From Acidaminococcaceae bacterium (GTDB taxonomy: Bacteria > Bacillota > Negativicutes > Acidaminococcales > Acidaminococcaceae), in contig DOSQ01000100.1 in assembly GCA_003512125.1 (NCBI GenBank), positions 1 through 10,880 on the forward strand: DNA of 10,880 nt, in the 5' to 3' direction. The notes under the pieces were generated by a model. The model searched no databases and had not been told where the DNA came from. It saw only the letters and a list, made by a program, of their open reading frames with translations. Below are positions 1 to 7,097 of this stretch, one piece after another. Position numbers and translations under genes: made by a program. Every line of letters starts with the position of its first letter. The stretch's first letter is position 1.

Positions 1-170
1 TGACGCTGTGGTCCTGTACCGGCATTGTGTGTAATTTATTCCGGCTGCCGCAGCAGGCAAAGTACCTGTTACAGATTTCCATGGGGATTCCCCAGTGGAC
101 GACGGCGTTGCTGGGCGTTATTGCCGCTGCATTTTTATGGAAACGGCTGCGGGAGAGCGGAATCGTCTGA
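1..170 (+). CDS. C-terminal end of a membrane protein, possibly LysE/RhtB-type exporter (partial)
   Basis: An open frame enters from the left edge (first full codon at base 3) and ends at TGA 168-170, giving the last 55 residues. The fragment contains a hydrophobic stretch (roughly residues 33-46, TTALLGVIAAAFLW) followed by a basic end (KRLRES), typical of a final membrane helix with a cytoplasmic tail. The spacing of a Trp, a Gly, a Pro and a Met-Gly before the last helix (LWSCTG, then RLPQQ, then SMG) loosely resembles the C-terminus of LysE/RhtB-family amino-acid exporters. This is a weak resemblance seen in a short piece, so the family is a guess. The tRNA-Leu that follows has its own promoter, so the two need not be co-transcribed. 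Confidence 0.55.
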   Translation, partial: TLWSCTGIVCNLFRLPQQAKYLLQISMGIPQWTTALLGVIAAAFLWKRLRESGIV

Positions 171-182
171 ATGAAAAACCCA

Positions 183-211
183 TTGACAAACTGAAACAGC
201 AATGATAATAT
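183..211 (+). promoter_or_regulatory. Promoter of tRNA-Leu
   Basis: A perfect -35 box TTGACA (183-188) is followed after 17 bp by TAATAT (206-211), which matches four of six positions of the -10 consensus. Transcription would begin about 218, some 15 nt upstream of the tRNA 5' end. A consensus -35 is common for stable-RNA genes. Confidence 0.65.
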
Positions 212-232
212 AGTTTTGTTCCGTTTTTATGT

Positions 233-319
233 GCCGCTGTGGCGGAATTGGCAGACGCACTTGACTCAAAATCAAGCGCCTTTGCGGGCGTGCCGGTTCG
301 ACTCCGGCCAGCGGCACCA
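233..319 (+). tRNA. tRNA-Leu, anticodon CAA (decodes UUG)
   Basis: The full cloverleaf can be drawn. The acceptor stem is GCCGCTG (233-239) with CAGCGGC (309-315). The anticodon stem CTTGA/TCAAG (260-264/272-276) closes a 7-nt loop CTCAAAA, with anticodon CAA at 267-269. A long variable arm (277-290, CGCC/GGCG stem) marks a class II tRNA. The T arm is GCCGG/CCGGC around TTCGACT (297-303). The discriminator base is A316 and CCA is encoded at 317-319. Leucine identity is supported by the anticodon, the long variable arm and the discriminator A. It appears as a single gene, not a cluster, with its own promoter and terminator. Confidence 0.98.
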
Positions 320-342
320 GCAAATTAATCATGTGTTACGTG

Positions 343-374
343 AAAAGATCATCCTGATGAGGATGGTCTTTTTT
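343..374 (+). terminator. Rho-independent terminator after tRNA-Leu
   Basis: The stem AGATCATCC (346-354) pairs with GGATGGTCT (361-369) with one T-G wobble around a 6-nt loop. It is followed by a run of six T (369-374), and AAA at 343-345 can extend the stem into the T run. It ends the tRNA-Leu transcript and separates it from nfo. Confidence 0.9.
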
Positions 375-453
375 ATCGTTAAAGGGGATTCTTGAAAACG
401 TTTCGTAATTTGAAATTTTTTCCTGTTATTAAAAAAATATTTTGTGGATGAAA

Positions 454-482
454 TGTAAAGAAACAGATGCTTGTGTTATAAT
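454..482 (+). promoter_or_regulatory. Extended -10 promoter for nfo
   Basis: A perfect -10 TATAAT (477-482) is preceded by TGT (474-476), giving an extended -10 element. The -35 region at 17 bp spacing (TGTAAA, 454-459) is poor, as is usual for extended -10 promoters. Transcription would start about 489, leaving a leader of about 90 nt before nfo. Confidence 0.6.
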
Positions 483-528
483 CAATTCAACGAGATACGT
501 TTATGTAATACATGAAACAGCAATGTTG

Positions 529-555
529 AAGACTGCGGTTCCAATCGCAGTCTTT
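529..555 (+). terminator. Terminator-like hairpin in the nfo leader
   Basis: AAGACTGCG (529-537) pairs perfectly with CGCAGTCTT (546-554) around an 8-nt loop, nine bp in all. A short, interrupted T tract follows (TCTTTCACTTT). It lies downstream of the nfo promoter and ends only about 11 nt before the nfo SD. It could be a partial terminator (an attenuator, or the end of a short RNA of about 68 nt) or simply a leader hairpin. The T tract is weaker than in the tRNA terminator, so termination efficiency is uncertain. Confidence 0.55.
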
Positions 556-578
556 CACTTTATATGAGGAGGTTTACC

Positions 579-1412
579 ATGTTGCATATAGGTTGTCATC
601 TATCATCCAGTGACGGTTTCCTTGCCATGGGAAATACGGCCCTTTCCATTGGCGCGGATACATTTCAGTTCTTTACCCGCAATCCCCGGGGCAGTAAGGC
701 AAAGGCTGTTAATGCAGACGATGTCCGGGCTTTACTTATATTGATGAAAGAACATCAGTTTCCGTGTATTCTTGCCCATGCGCCGTACACGCTGAATCCC
801 TGCTCTGCAACAGAAAAAACAAGGGAATTTGCGCGTCTGACCATGGAGGATGATCTGAAACGCATGGAATATACACCGGGTCAATTATATAATTTCCATC
901 CCGGCAGCCATACCGGACAGGGGGCGGAAAAAGGAATTGAGGAAATTGCTGCCCTGTTAAACGAATTACTGAAACCGGAACAGACAACAACCGTCTTACT
1001 GGAAACCATGTCGGGGAAAGGGTCGGAAGTGGGGCGCAACTTTGAGGAACTGGCTGCCATTTTGGATAAGCTTACGCTTAAGGAAAAGATGGGAATCTGT
1101 CTGGATACCTGTCACATCTGGGACGGGGGTTACGATATTGTCAATGATCTGGACGGCGTCGTGGATCAGTTTGACAGGATTATCGGAATGCATTACCTGA
1201 AAGCGATCCATTTAAATGACAGCCAGAACGAGCGGGGCAGCCATAAGGACCGACATGCCTGTATCGGTACCGGACGCATCGGATTGGAAGCGCTGGTAAA
1301 TGTAATCAATCACCCGAAGCTGAAACACCTTCCTTTCTTTTTGGAAACGCCCAACGATTTGAACGGCTATAAAAAAGAAATCGCGTTGATGCGAAGTAGA
1401 TTTAAAGAATGA
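579..1412 (+). CDS. nfo: Endonuclease IV (AP endonuclease, deoxyribonuclease IV)
   Basis: The protein is 277 aa, the normal size for the AP endonuclease 2 (TIM-barrel) family. It cleaves DNA 5' of abasic sites and removes 3'-blocking groups in base excision repair in the cytoplasm. All nine trinuclear-zinc ligands of the E. coli Nfo pattern are visible: H67 (LAHAP), H107 (FHPGSH), E142 (LLETMSG), D176 and H179 (CLDTCH), H211 (IHLNDS), D224 and H226 (KDRH) and E256 (FLETP). An upstream in-frame ATG at 564 overlaps the purine-rich SD AGGAGGT (567-573), so the true start is taken as ATG 579, 5 nt after the SD. It appears monocistronic: its own promoter precedes it and recJ downstream has another promoter. 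No strong terminator is seen directly after it. Confidence 0.96.
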   Translation: MLHIGCHLSSSDGFLAMGNTALSIGADTFQFFTRNPRGSKAKAVNADDVRALLILMKEHQFPCILAHAPYTLNPCSATEKTREFARLTMEDDLKRMEYTPGQLYNFHPGSHTGQGAEKGIEEIAALLNELLKPEQTTTVLLETMSGKGSEVGRNFEELAAILDKLTLKEKMGICLDTCHIWDGGYDIVNDLDGVVDQFDRIIGMHYLKAIHLNDSQNERGSHKDRHACIGTGRIGLEALVNVINHPKLKHLPFFLETPNDLNGYKKEIALMRSRFKE

Positions 1413-1503
1413 GGGCTTTCCGGACATTGATTCAGTGGCATATACGGACAGAAATGCGTACAAGTGAAATTGAAAAAGTATAAGACGACAAGACTGGTAA
1501 AAC

Positions 1504-1520
1504 GTTTTTTATAAAAAAAC
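1504..1520 (+). terminator. Weak AT-only dyad after nfo
   Basis: GTTTTTT (1504-1510) can pair with AAAAAAC (1514-1520) around a 3-nt loop. The stem is nearly all A-T and is not followed by a T tract, so it is at best a poor terminator. It lies just before the recJ promoter. No better candidate was found between nfo and recJ. Confidence 0.2.
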
Positions 1521-1522
1521 TA

Positions 1523-1551
1523 TTCACAGATAACCTATTTTTATGTACAAT
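1523..1551 (+). promoter_or_regulatory. Promoter of the recJ-relA operon
   Basis: TTCACA (1523-1528, five of six consensus) and TACAAT (1546-1551, five of six) are separated by exactly 17 bp. A second, perfect TATAAT at 1554-1559 lies just downstream but has no -35 at the right distance. Transcription would begin about 1558 and give a leader of about 130 nt before recJ. Confidence 0.7.
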
Positions 1552-1585
1552 ATTATAATAGGCAAAAAGTTTTAAAAATTAACAG

Positions 1586-1674
1586 TTGCTTCACCCTGAT
1601 ATAGTAAGAGCAAGTCAAAAACAATAAGGATTACCTGGCACAAAGGCCGTAAGAAGGGTGGGCGTACGGAGAGG
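1586..1674 (+). promoter_or_regulatory. Possible structured leader (two hairpins with complementary loops) over the recJ SD
   Basis: Hairpin 1 is TTGCT (1586-1590) with AGCAA (1609-1613). Hairpin 2 is CCGTA (1647-1651) with TACGG (1665-1669). The loop of hairpin 1 contains CACCCT (1592-1597) and the loop of hairpin 2 contains AGGGTG (1655-1660). These are exactly complementary and could form a kissing interaction, extendable by two T-G pairs. The 3' strand of hairpin 2 overlaps the purine-rich GGAGAGG (1668-1674), the only SD-like sequence near recJ. I recognise no known riboswitch class here. The stems are only 5 bp each, so this could be chance. Confidence 0.3.
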
Positions 1675-1689
1675 ATTTTATAAACGAAG

Positions 1690-4059
1690 ATGAAACGATA
1701 CAGATATTGGGATTTAAAGCACTATGATCAGGAAGAAATAAAAGCGCTGTCCGCGAAACTGGGAATATCTCCGGTAACAGCAGGTATTTTGTGGAATCGC
1801 GGGCTGCGGGATGAAAACAGGATCAGGGAGTTCTTATTTGGCAAAAAAGAGACATACTATGATCCTTTTCTCATGAAAGATATGAGACTGGCGGCCGAAC
1901 GGATTTTGCGGGCGGTAGAAAGCCGTGAGAAGATTGCTGTGTACGGAGATTACGACGTGGACGGCATAACAGCCAGCTCGTTACTATATTTGTATTTAAC
2001 CGGATTACAGGCGAATGTATGTACCTATATCCCCAAACGGGAAGGGGAAGGATACGGCCTGAATCATGAAGCGCTGCAGTATTTGTATGAGGAAGGCATT
2101 ACGCTGGTTATTACGGTAGACTGCGGCATAAGCGGTGTAAAAGAAGTGGCGGAAGCGCCCCGGGGCATGGAAATTATTATTACTGACCATCACCGTCCGC
2201 CGGAACTATTGCCGGCCGCTTTTGCTATTGTCAATCCCAAGCAGGCGGACTGCAAGTATCCGTTTAAGGGATTATCCGGCGTGGGCGTGGCGTTTAAGGT
2301 CTGTCAGGCATTGGAAAAAATACGTAATCCGGAGGCTCCGCTCTGGGAACAGTATACGGAGCTGGCAGCACTGGGTACGGTGGCAGACATCGTGCCATTA
2401 CAGGATGAAAACCGTGCGCTGGTGAAACGGGGGATGAAGGCCATGGAGACCACATCCCTTACCGGACTTTGCAAATTACTGGAGGTCTGCCGCTGTTACC
2501 GGGAAACGATTACTACGGAAAAAATCGGGTTTATCCTGGCGCCGCGGCTCAACGCAGTGGGGCGTCTGGAACATGCGCAGCTGGCCGTAGAGCTTCTGAT
2601 CACAAAGGATGAAGAAGCTGCGGAACGCATGGCCAACAGACTGAATGATGAAAATGCGGTGAGGCAGGAAATCAGCCGCCAGATTTTTACGGAAGCGGAA
2701 GCGCTGCTGGAAAAGCAGGATTCCATCGGCCCGGCGATCGTGTTGGCGGGACAGTGGGATTCTGATACCCAGCAAGGCTGGCATCCCGGTGTGATTGGGA
2801 TTGTGGCTTCCAGACTGGTTGATAAATATTACCGTCCGGTCATCCTCATCAGCATCAGCGGGGAGGTTGCCAAAGGTTCGTGCCGCAGTATCCCGCCGCT
2901 GGATCTGTATGATGCGATCGATGCCTGCTCGGCCGATCTGGTACAGTTTGGAGGCCACAGCCAGGCTGCGGGTCTGACGCTGCAGAGTAATAAGATAGAA
3001 GAGTTTCGGAAGCACTTTATGGAAGTGGTCAGCAACAGCCTTAACCCGGAGGATTACCAGCCTCATCTGGCTGTGGATGTGGAATGGGACCGCCACGAAG
3101 AACTTACGCTGTCCTTTTTACATGAACTGCAGTTGCTGGAACCTTATGGCTGTGAAAATCCGGCGCCGCTCTTTATGCTCCGGAATGCAGAATTGCACAA
3201 TCCGCGCCTGTTCGGACAGGAACTGACGCACCTGCGCTTTTTTGCTGATATCGGATCCAGATCCTGTCACTGCATTATGTGGCAGGGGGCTCAATATCAG
3301 TATTGTCTTTGCAATAATGTCCGGGCTGATATTGCTTTTAAGCCCCGAATTAATTTCTTTAATAATCTGGAAAGTATCAATTTGGATATTGTTGCCTTCC
3401 GCATGGATATGGAACTTCACGACTACCGCAGAAATTCCGAATTTAAAGAGACTGTGCTGGCACGGCTCCTGCATTCGGGCCAGCGTTTTACCGTGTTTGT
3501 TAATAAAAACAGCCGGGAAGAAAAAGAAATTTCCGCCTTTGCCAATGTGAAAATCCGGCACTACGGCGAACAGTGCGAGTCTGTGGAGCAGCAGATCATC
3601 TTTTACGAATTACCGGAAGAGGATATCTTCCAGTGGGGAAAATTCCCCGTTAATGGAAACGGGGGAAGGGTTTTATACATCCTGTATAATCTGGATGATT
3701 TATCGATACAGAAGAGCCGGTTGATGGAGGAATATCCAAACAGGAACCATCTGGCTGACGCCTACCGGTTCATCAAAAGGGTGCTTCAGTCCCAGGCTGT
3801 TGCCAAGTTGGACCAGTTAAAATATCAGGCGGAAAAGCATCAGCTGCGCCTGAAGGAACATGATTTGCGTATTTTCCGTGAACTGGGTTTTTTCCGGATC
3901 CAGGGGGACGATCTGATGATGGGAAGTACAGAACATAAGCAGTTGGAAGCGTCTCCGACCTATGCGGGGCTGTGTGCCAAAAGAGATGCTTTGCTGGAAA
4001 TTTACCATAACAGTTTACGGATTGCATGCGCCCGGATTCAGAGCCTGCGAAAACACTGA
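1690..4059 (+). CDS. recJ: Single-stranded-DNA-specific exonuclease RecJ
   Basis: The protein is 789 aa, close to the long RecJ form of Bacillus (786 aa) rather than the 577-aa E. coli type. RecJ degrades single-stranded DNA 5' to 3' in recombination, mismatch and excision repair. DHH-superfamily motifs appear in order: GDYDVDG (86-92), VDCGISG (143-149), TDHH (165-168), ADIVPLQDENR (232-242) and the DHHA1-type GGHSQAAG (421-428). The region after about 560 corresponds to the C-terminal RecJ_C extension. The start is fixed by an in-frame TAA at 1681-1683, making ATG 1690 the first possible codon. The SD is poor: GGAGAGG lies 15 nt upstream, so translation may be weak or controlled by leader structure. 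recJ is first in a probable operon, 73 nt before relA. Confidence 0.97.
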   Translation: MKRYRYWDLKHYDQEEIKALSAKLGISPVTAGILWNRGLRDENRIREFLFGKKETYYDPFLMKDMRLAAERILRAVESREKIAVYGDYDVDGITASSLLYLYLTGLQANVCTYIPKREGEGYGLNHEALQYLYEEGITLVITVDCGISGVKEVAEAPRGMEIIITDHHRPPELLPAAFAIVNPKQADCKYPFKGLSGVGVAFKVCQALEKIRNPEAPLWEQYTELAALGTVADIVPLQDENRALVKRGMKAMETTSLTGLCKLLEVCRCYRETITTEKIGFILAPRLNAVGRLEHAQLAVELLITKDEEAAERMANRLNDENAVRQEISRQIFTEAEALLEKQDSIGPAIVLAGQWDSDTQQGWHPGVIGIVASRLVDKYYRPVILISISGEVAKGSCRSIPPLDLYDAIDACSADLVQFGGHSQAAGLTLQSNKIEEFRKHFMEVVSNSLNPEDYQPHLAVDVEWDRHEELTLSFLHELQLLEPYGCENPAPLFMLRNAELHNPRLFGQELTHLRFFADIGSRSCHCIMWQGAQYQYCLCNNVRADIAFKPRINFFNNLESINLDIVAFRMDMELHDYRRNSEFKETVLARLLHSGQRFTVFVNKNSREEKEISAFANVKIRHYGEQCESVEQQIIFYELPEEDIFQWGKFPVNGNGGRVLYILYNLDDLSIQKSRLMEEYPNRNHLADAYRFIKRVLQSQAVAKLDQLKYQAEKHQLRLKEHDLRIFRELGFFRIQGDDLMMGSTEHKQLEASPTYAGLCAKRDALLEIYHNSLRIACARIQSLRKH

Positions 4060-4096
4060 AGACCTGTATGTTTACTGACAGCAGTGACGTGACCGG

Positions 4097-4113
4097 TGCG
4101 TTTTGTAAACGCA
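4097..4113 (+). promoter_or_regulatory. Compact hairpin just upstream of the relA SD
   Basis: TGCGTTT (4097-4103) pairs perfectly with AAACGCA (4107-4113) around a 3-nt loop TGT in the recJ-relA gap. It ends 3 nt before the SD AAGGAAGGA (4117-4125). There is no following T tract, so it is not a classical terminator. It could be an mRNA processing or stability element, a translation modulator or an operator-like palindrome. The sequence alone does not decide. Confidence 0.4.
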
Positions 4114-4132
4114 GATAAGGAAGGAATAGAGT

Positions 4133-6391
4133 ATGCCCGCTAAAGAAGACCAGAATGTAACCATTGAAGAGTTCTTTGCGTTTTTAAAAACCTATCTTGA
4201 TGAAAAGCAGATTGCTTTTGTGAAAAAGGCCTATGAATTTGCTGCGAAGATGCATGCAGAGCAGAAGCGGCGTTCCGGTGAGCCCTATATCATTCATCCT
4301 ACGCAGGTTGCCAATATCCTGGCCCAGATGAAGATGGACGAAGAAACGCTGGCAGCAGCTTTTCTGCACGATGTGGTGGAGGATACCGATACATCCCTGC
4401 AGGAACTGAAGGAAATGTTCGGAGCCAAGGTAGCCATGCTGGTGGATGGCGTGACCAAACTGGGCAAAATTGAATATATCTCCAAGGAAGAGCGGCAGAT
4501 TGAAAACTACCGTAAGATGTTCCTGGCCATGGCCCAGGACATCCGCGTGGTTATCATCAAGCTGGCGGACCGCCTTCATAATATGCGTACCATGAAATAC
4601 ATGCCGGTGCATAAACAGCAGTCTATTTCCAAAGAGACGCTGGAAATCTACGCGCCTCTGGCCAACCGTCTGGGTATCTACACGATCAAATGGGAACTGG
4701 AGGACATGGCCTTCCGTTACCGGGATCCGGAACTGTATTACAATCTGGTAGAGCAGGTTAAGACCAAACGGAAAGAACGGGAAGCCATGATCAACGACGC
4801 CATGGAAACCCTGCGCCAGGAATTGGGCAAGGTGAATATCCGCTGTGAGATACAGGGGCGTCCCAAGAATTTCTACAGTATTTATAAAAAGATGATGCGG
4901 GACCATAAAGAGCTGAATGAGATTTATGACCTGCTGGCTGTCAGGGTGCTGGTGGATACGGTGAAAGACTGTTACGGGGCCCTGGGTATCGTACATGGCC
5001 TGTGGCGCCCGATCCCCGGACGTTTTAAGGATTATGTGGCCGTGCCTAAATCCAACATGTATCAGTCCCTGCATACCACGGTGGCATTTACCAACGGGCA
5101 GCCGCTGGAGATCCAGATCCGTACCTTTGAGATGCACCGCATCAGTGAGTTCGGTATTGCGGCTCACTGGCGGTACAAGGAAAGCGGCGGTTCCAATCCT
5201 GCGACCGGTTCAACCAAATCCTATGCGGAAAAGCTTTCCTGGCTGCGCCAGCTGCTGGAATGGCACAAGGACATGAATGATTCCCGGGACTTCGTGGATA
5301 CGGTAAAGATGGATGTCTTCGCTGACGAGGTCTTTGTGTTTACGCCCCGGGGCGATGTCATCGACCTGCCGGTCGGTTCTGTGCCCATTGACTTTGCGTA
5401 CCGTATTCATACAGACGTAGGTAACCGCTGTATCGGCGCCAAGGTAAACGGGCGTATCGTGCCGCTGGATTACAAGCTGTCCAACGGCGATATCGTGGAA
5501 GTCATCACCAGCAAGCAGGCTTCCGGTCCCAGCCGCGACTGGATCAACATTGCCGGTTCCTCTGATACCCGCAACAAAATCAAGTCCTGGTTCAAGAAAG
5601 AACGCAAAGAAGAGAACATAGAACGCGGCCGCGACATGCTGGAAAAAGAATGCAAGCGGTTGGGTTATAACCATAAAGAGTTTGCCAGTCAGGACAAGCT
5701 GAAAACCATTGCAGAAAAGCTGCGGATGCCGGATGTGGATGGCCTTCTGGCTTCCCTGGGATATGGTGGCACAACCCTGACGGCAATCATGTCCAAGCTG
5801 GTGGACATTTACAAACAGGAACAGCAGAAGCAGCTGCAAACCAAGAAAGATCTGTCCCAGTTGCTGGCGGAACTGAAACCGCGTACTTCGAAAGCAAAAT
5901 CCAGCCACGGCATCCTGGTGAAAGGGGAAGATGGCATCATGGTCAAACTGGCCCGGTGCTGCAACCCGGTGCCCGGAGACCCTGTCATCGGCTATATCAC
6001 CCGGGGCAGCGGTATTTCCGTACACCGTACAGATTGCCCCAATGTCATGTCCAACAACCCGGAAGAGCAGAGCCGTCTCATCGATGTGACCTGGGACGTG
6101 GCCACGGATGACGTATATAAGGCAAACATCGTGATTATCGCGGCAGATAAGCCCGGCATTATGGTGGATATCATGATGGCCATCAGCGAGAACAAGATCA
6201 ATATCAATAATATCAGCAGTCACTCTGATAAAAACAAAATGGCAACCATCCATCTGGGTTTGGATATTACCAATATCGGACAGCTGGAAACCATTATGAA
6301 CCGGGTCAAACGGATCCAGGGCATCTACAGTGTAGACCGGATGACAACAGGAAGCGTCGGCGCGGAAGGCGGGAAAGGAAAGAAACGATGA
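4133..6391 (+). CDS. relA: Bifunctional (p)ppGpp synthetase/hydrolase (long RelA/SpoT homologue, Rel)
   Basis: The protein is 752 aa, with full long-RSH architecture. It makes and breaks the alarmone (p)ppGpp in the stringent response, in the cytoplasm and on ribosomes carrying uncharged tRNA. The HD hydrolase domain spans about 45-155, with HPT (55-57), LHDVVEDT (78-85) and LADRLHNMRT (144-153) intact. The synthetase domain spans about 240-350, with RFKDYVAVPK (297-306), NMYQSLHT (308-315) and EIQIRT (326-331). The RFKD at 297-300 is the bifunctional Rel version of the EFDD seen in mono-functional E. coli RelA. A TGS domain follows (about 397-460), then a zinc-finger region with C609, C610, H631 and C635, and an ACT domain (about 661-737). 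SD AAGGAAGGA (4117-4125) lies 7 nt before ATG. The stop overlaps the next gene (ATGA), indicating translational coupling. Confidence 0.97.
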   Translation: MPAKEDQNVTIEEFFAFLKTYLDEKQIAFVKKAYEFAAKMHAEQKRRSGEPYIIHPTQVANILAQMKMDEETLAAAFLHDVVEDTDTSLQELKEMFGAKVAMLVDGVTKLGKIEYISKEERQIENYRKMFLAMAQDIRVVIIKLADRLHNMRTMKYMPVHKQQSISKETLEIYAPLANRLGIYTIKWELEDMAFRYRDPELYYNLVEQVKTKRKEREAMINDAMETLRQELGKVNIRCEIQGRPKNFYSIYKKMMRDHKELNEIYDLLAVRVLVDTVKDCYGALGIVHGLWRPIPGRFKDYVAVPKSNMYQSLHTTVAFTNGQPLEIQIRTFEMHRISEFGIAAHWRYKESGGSNPATGSTKSYAEKLSWLRQLLEWHKDMNDSRDFVDTVKMDVFADEVFVFTPRGDVIDLPVGSVPIDFAYRIHTDVGNRCIGAKVNGRIVPLDYKLSNGDIVEVITSKQASGPSRDWINIAGSSDTRNKIKSWFKKERKEENIERGRDMLEKECKRLGYNHKEFASQDKLKTIAEKLRMPDVDGLLASLGYGGTTLTAIMSKLVDIYKQEQQKQLQTKKDLSQLLAELKPRTSKAKSSHGILVKGEDGIMVKLARCCNPVPGDPVIGYITRGSGISVHRTDCPNVMSNNPEEQSRLIDVTWDVATDDVYKANIVIIAADKPGIMVDIMMAISENKININNISSHSDKNKMATIHLGLDITNIGQLETIMNRVKRIQGIYSVDRMTTGSVGAEGGKGKKR

Positions 6392-7002
6392 AAATCAGAT
6401 TGATGGAAGTGGGCCCTCTCTGCACAAACTGTTATCTTGCAGAAAATGAAGAGACAAAGCATGCTGTTATGGTGGATCCGGGCGACGACGGGGACCGCAT
6501 CATGGACGTGGTAAAAAAATACGGGCTGACCATTGACGCGATCCTGCTGACCCACGGCCATGCGGACCATATCAGCGGGCTGAAGGAAGTACGGGAAGGC
6601 ACGAAAGCTAAGGTGTACATTGCGGCCGGCGATGCGGACCGGCTGACCCATTCCACCTCCCTGTTCTTTCCCGGCCCGGCGAAGAACTACGGCGCTGCGG
6701 ATGTCATCGTGAAAGATAACGATTCGTTTGAAGCGGCAGGCATGCAGTTTAAAGTGCTGGCTACGCCCGGCCATACGCCGGGGGGCGTATGCTATGTAGT
6801 GGAGGACGCCGTCTTCTGCGGCGATACGATCTTCGCGGAGTCCATTGGGCGGACGGATTTGCCCGGCGGCAATTACGGAGAATTGCTGCAGTCCATAAAA
6901 GAAAAGATTTTGCCATTGAAAGATGATATGATGCTGTTACCAGGTCATGGACCAGCCACTAACGTTGGGTGGGAAAGGAAACGGAACCCGTTTCTACAGT
7001 AG
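6388..7002 (+). CDS. MBL-fold metallo-hydrolase (glyoxalase II-like, YqgX type)
   Basis: The protein is 204 aa, typical of the small glyoxalase II-like proteins found next to relA in many Firmicutes. The metal-binding signature is complete: THGHADH (55-61, with H56, H58, D60 and H61), H129 in TPGHTPGG, D146 in FCGDTIF and H187 in LPGHGPATN. The ending, with KRNPF just before the stop, is also usual. It probably hydrolyses a thioester or related substrate with two bound metal ions, but the natural substrate is not known for this subgroup. It lacks the C-terminal glutathione-binding domain of true hydroxyacylglutathione hydrolases. ATG overlaps the relA stop by 4 nt, and the SD AAAGGAAAG lies inside the end of relA, so translation is coupled to Rel. 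Confidence 0.92.
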   Translation: MKIRLMEVGPLCTNCYLAENEETKHAVMVDPGDDGDRIMDVVKKYGLTIDAILLTHGHADHISGLKEVREGTKAKVYIAAGDADRLTHSTSLFFPGPAKNYGAADVIVKDNDSFEAAGMQFKVLATPGHTPGGVCYVVEDAVFCGDTIFAESIGRTDLPGGNYGELLQSIKEKILPLKDDMMLLPGHGPATNVGWERKRNPFLQ

Positions 7003-7018
7003 GGTCATACTCCGGTAT

Positions 7019-7075
7019 CCGGGTGAAAAGATCGCCCGGTTCCCGTTAATATAACAGCAGGCTTTTATTGCCTGC
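7019..7075 (+). promoter_or_regulatory. Two intergenic hairpins before the AI-2E-family gene
   Basis: CCGGGTG (7019-7025) pairs with CGCCCGG (7033-7039), seven pairs with one T-G wobble and a 7-nt loop. GCAGGC (7057-7062) pairs with GCCTGC (7070-7075) around a T-rich 7-nt loop. Neither is followed by a convincing T run: the first continues TTCCCGTTAA. I therefore do not call a terminator. They may act as mRNA processing or stability elements between the MBL gene and the transporter. No clear promoter was found in this gap. Confidence 0.35.
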
Positions 7076-7097
7076 AGAGGATAATAAGAGTTTTATC

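Noticed and set aside
192..525. 13-bp direct repeat TGAAACAGCAATG at 192-204 and 513-525
   Set aside because: About one chance 13-mer repeat is expected in a window this size. One copy lies in a promoter spacer and the other in a leader, with no matching flanks or further copies nearby.
1554..1559. Perfect TATAAT as an alternative -10 for recJ
   Set aside because: No -35 hexamer lies at 16-18 bp and no TG extension is present. The TACAAT at 1546-1551 pairs with TTCACA at exactly 17 bp.
2476..3096. Minus-strand open frame of 206 codons inside recJ
   Set aside because: It is antisense to the DHH/DHHA1 core of RecJ, with no family features or ribosome binding site.
4184..5167. Long minus-strand open frame (327 codons) opposite the 5' half of relA
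   Set aside because: It lies wholly inside a well-supported Rel gene in antisense, has no SD or recognisable domain, and has the His/Gln-rich composition typical of antisense reading of a conserved gene.
5210..6253. Long minus-strand open frame (347 codons) opposite the 3' half of relA
   Set aside because: It is antisense to the TGS, zinc-finger and ACT regions of Rel. It shows no motif of its own and is a codon-bias shadow.
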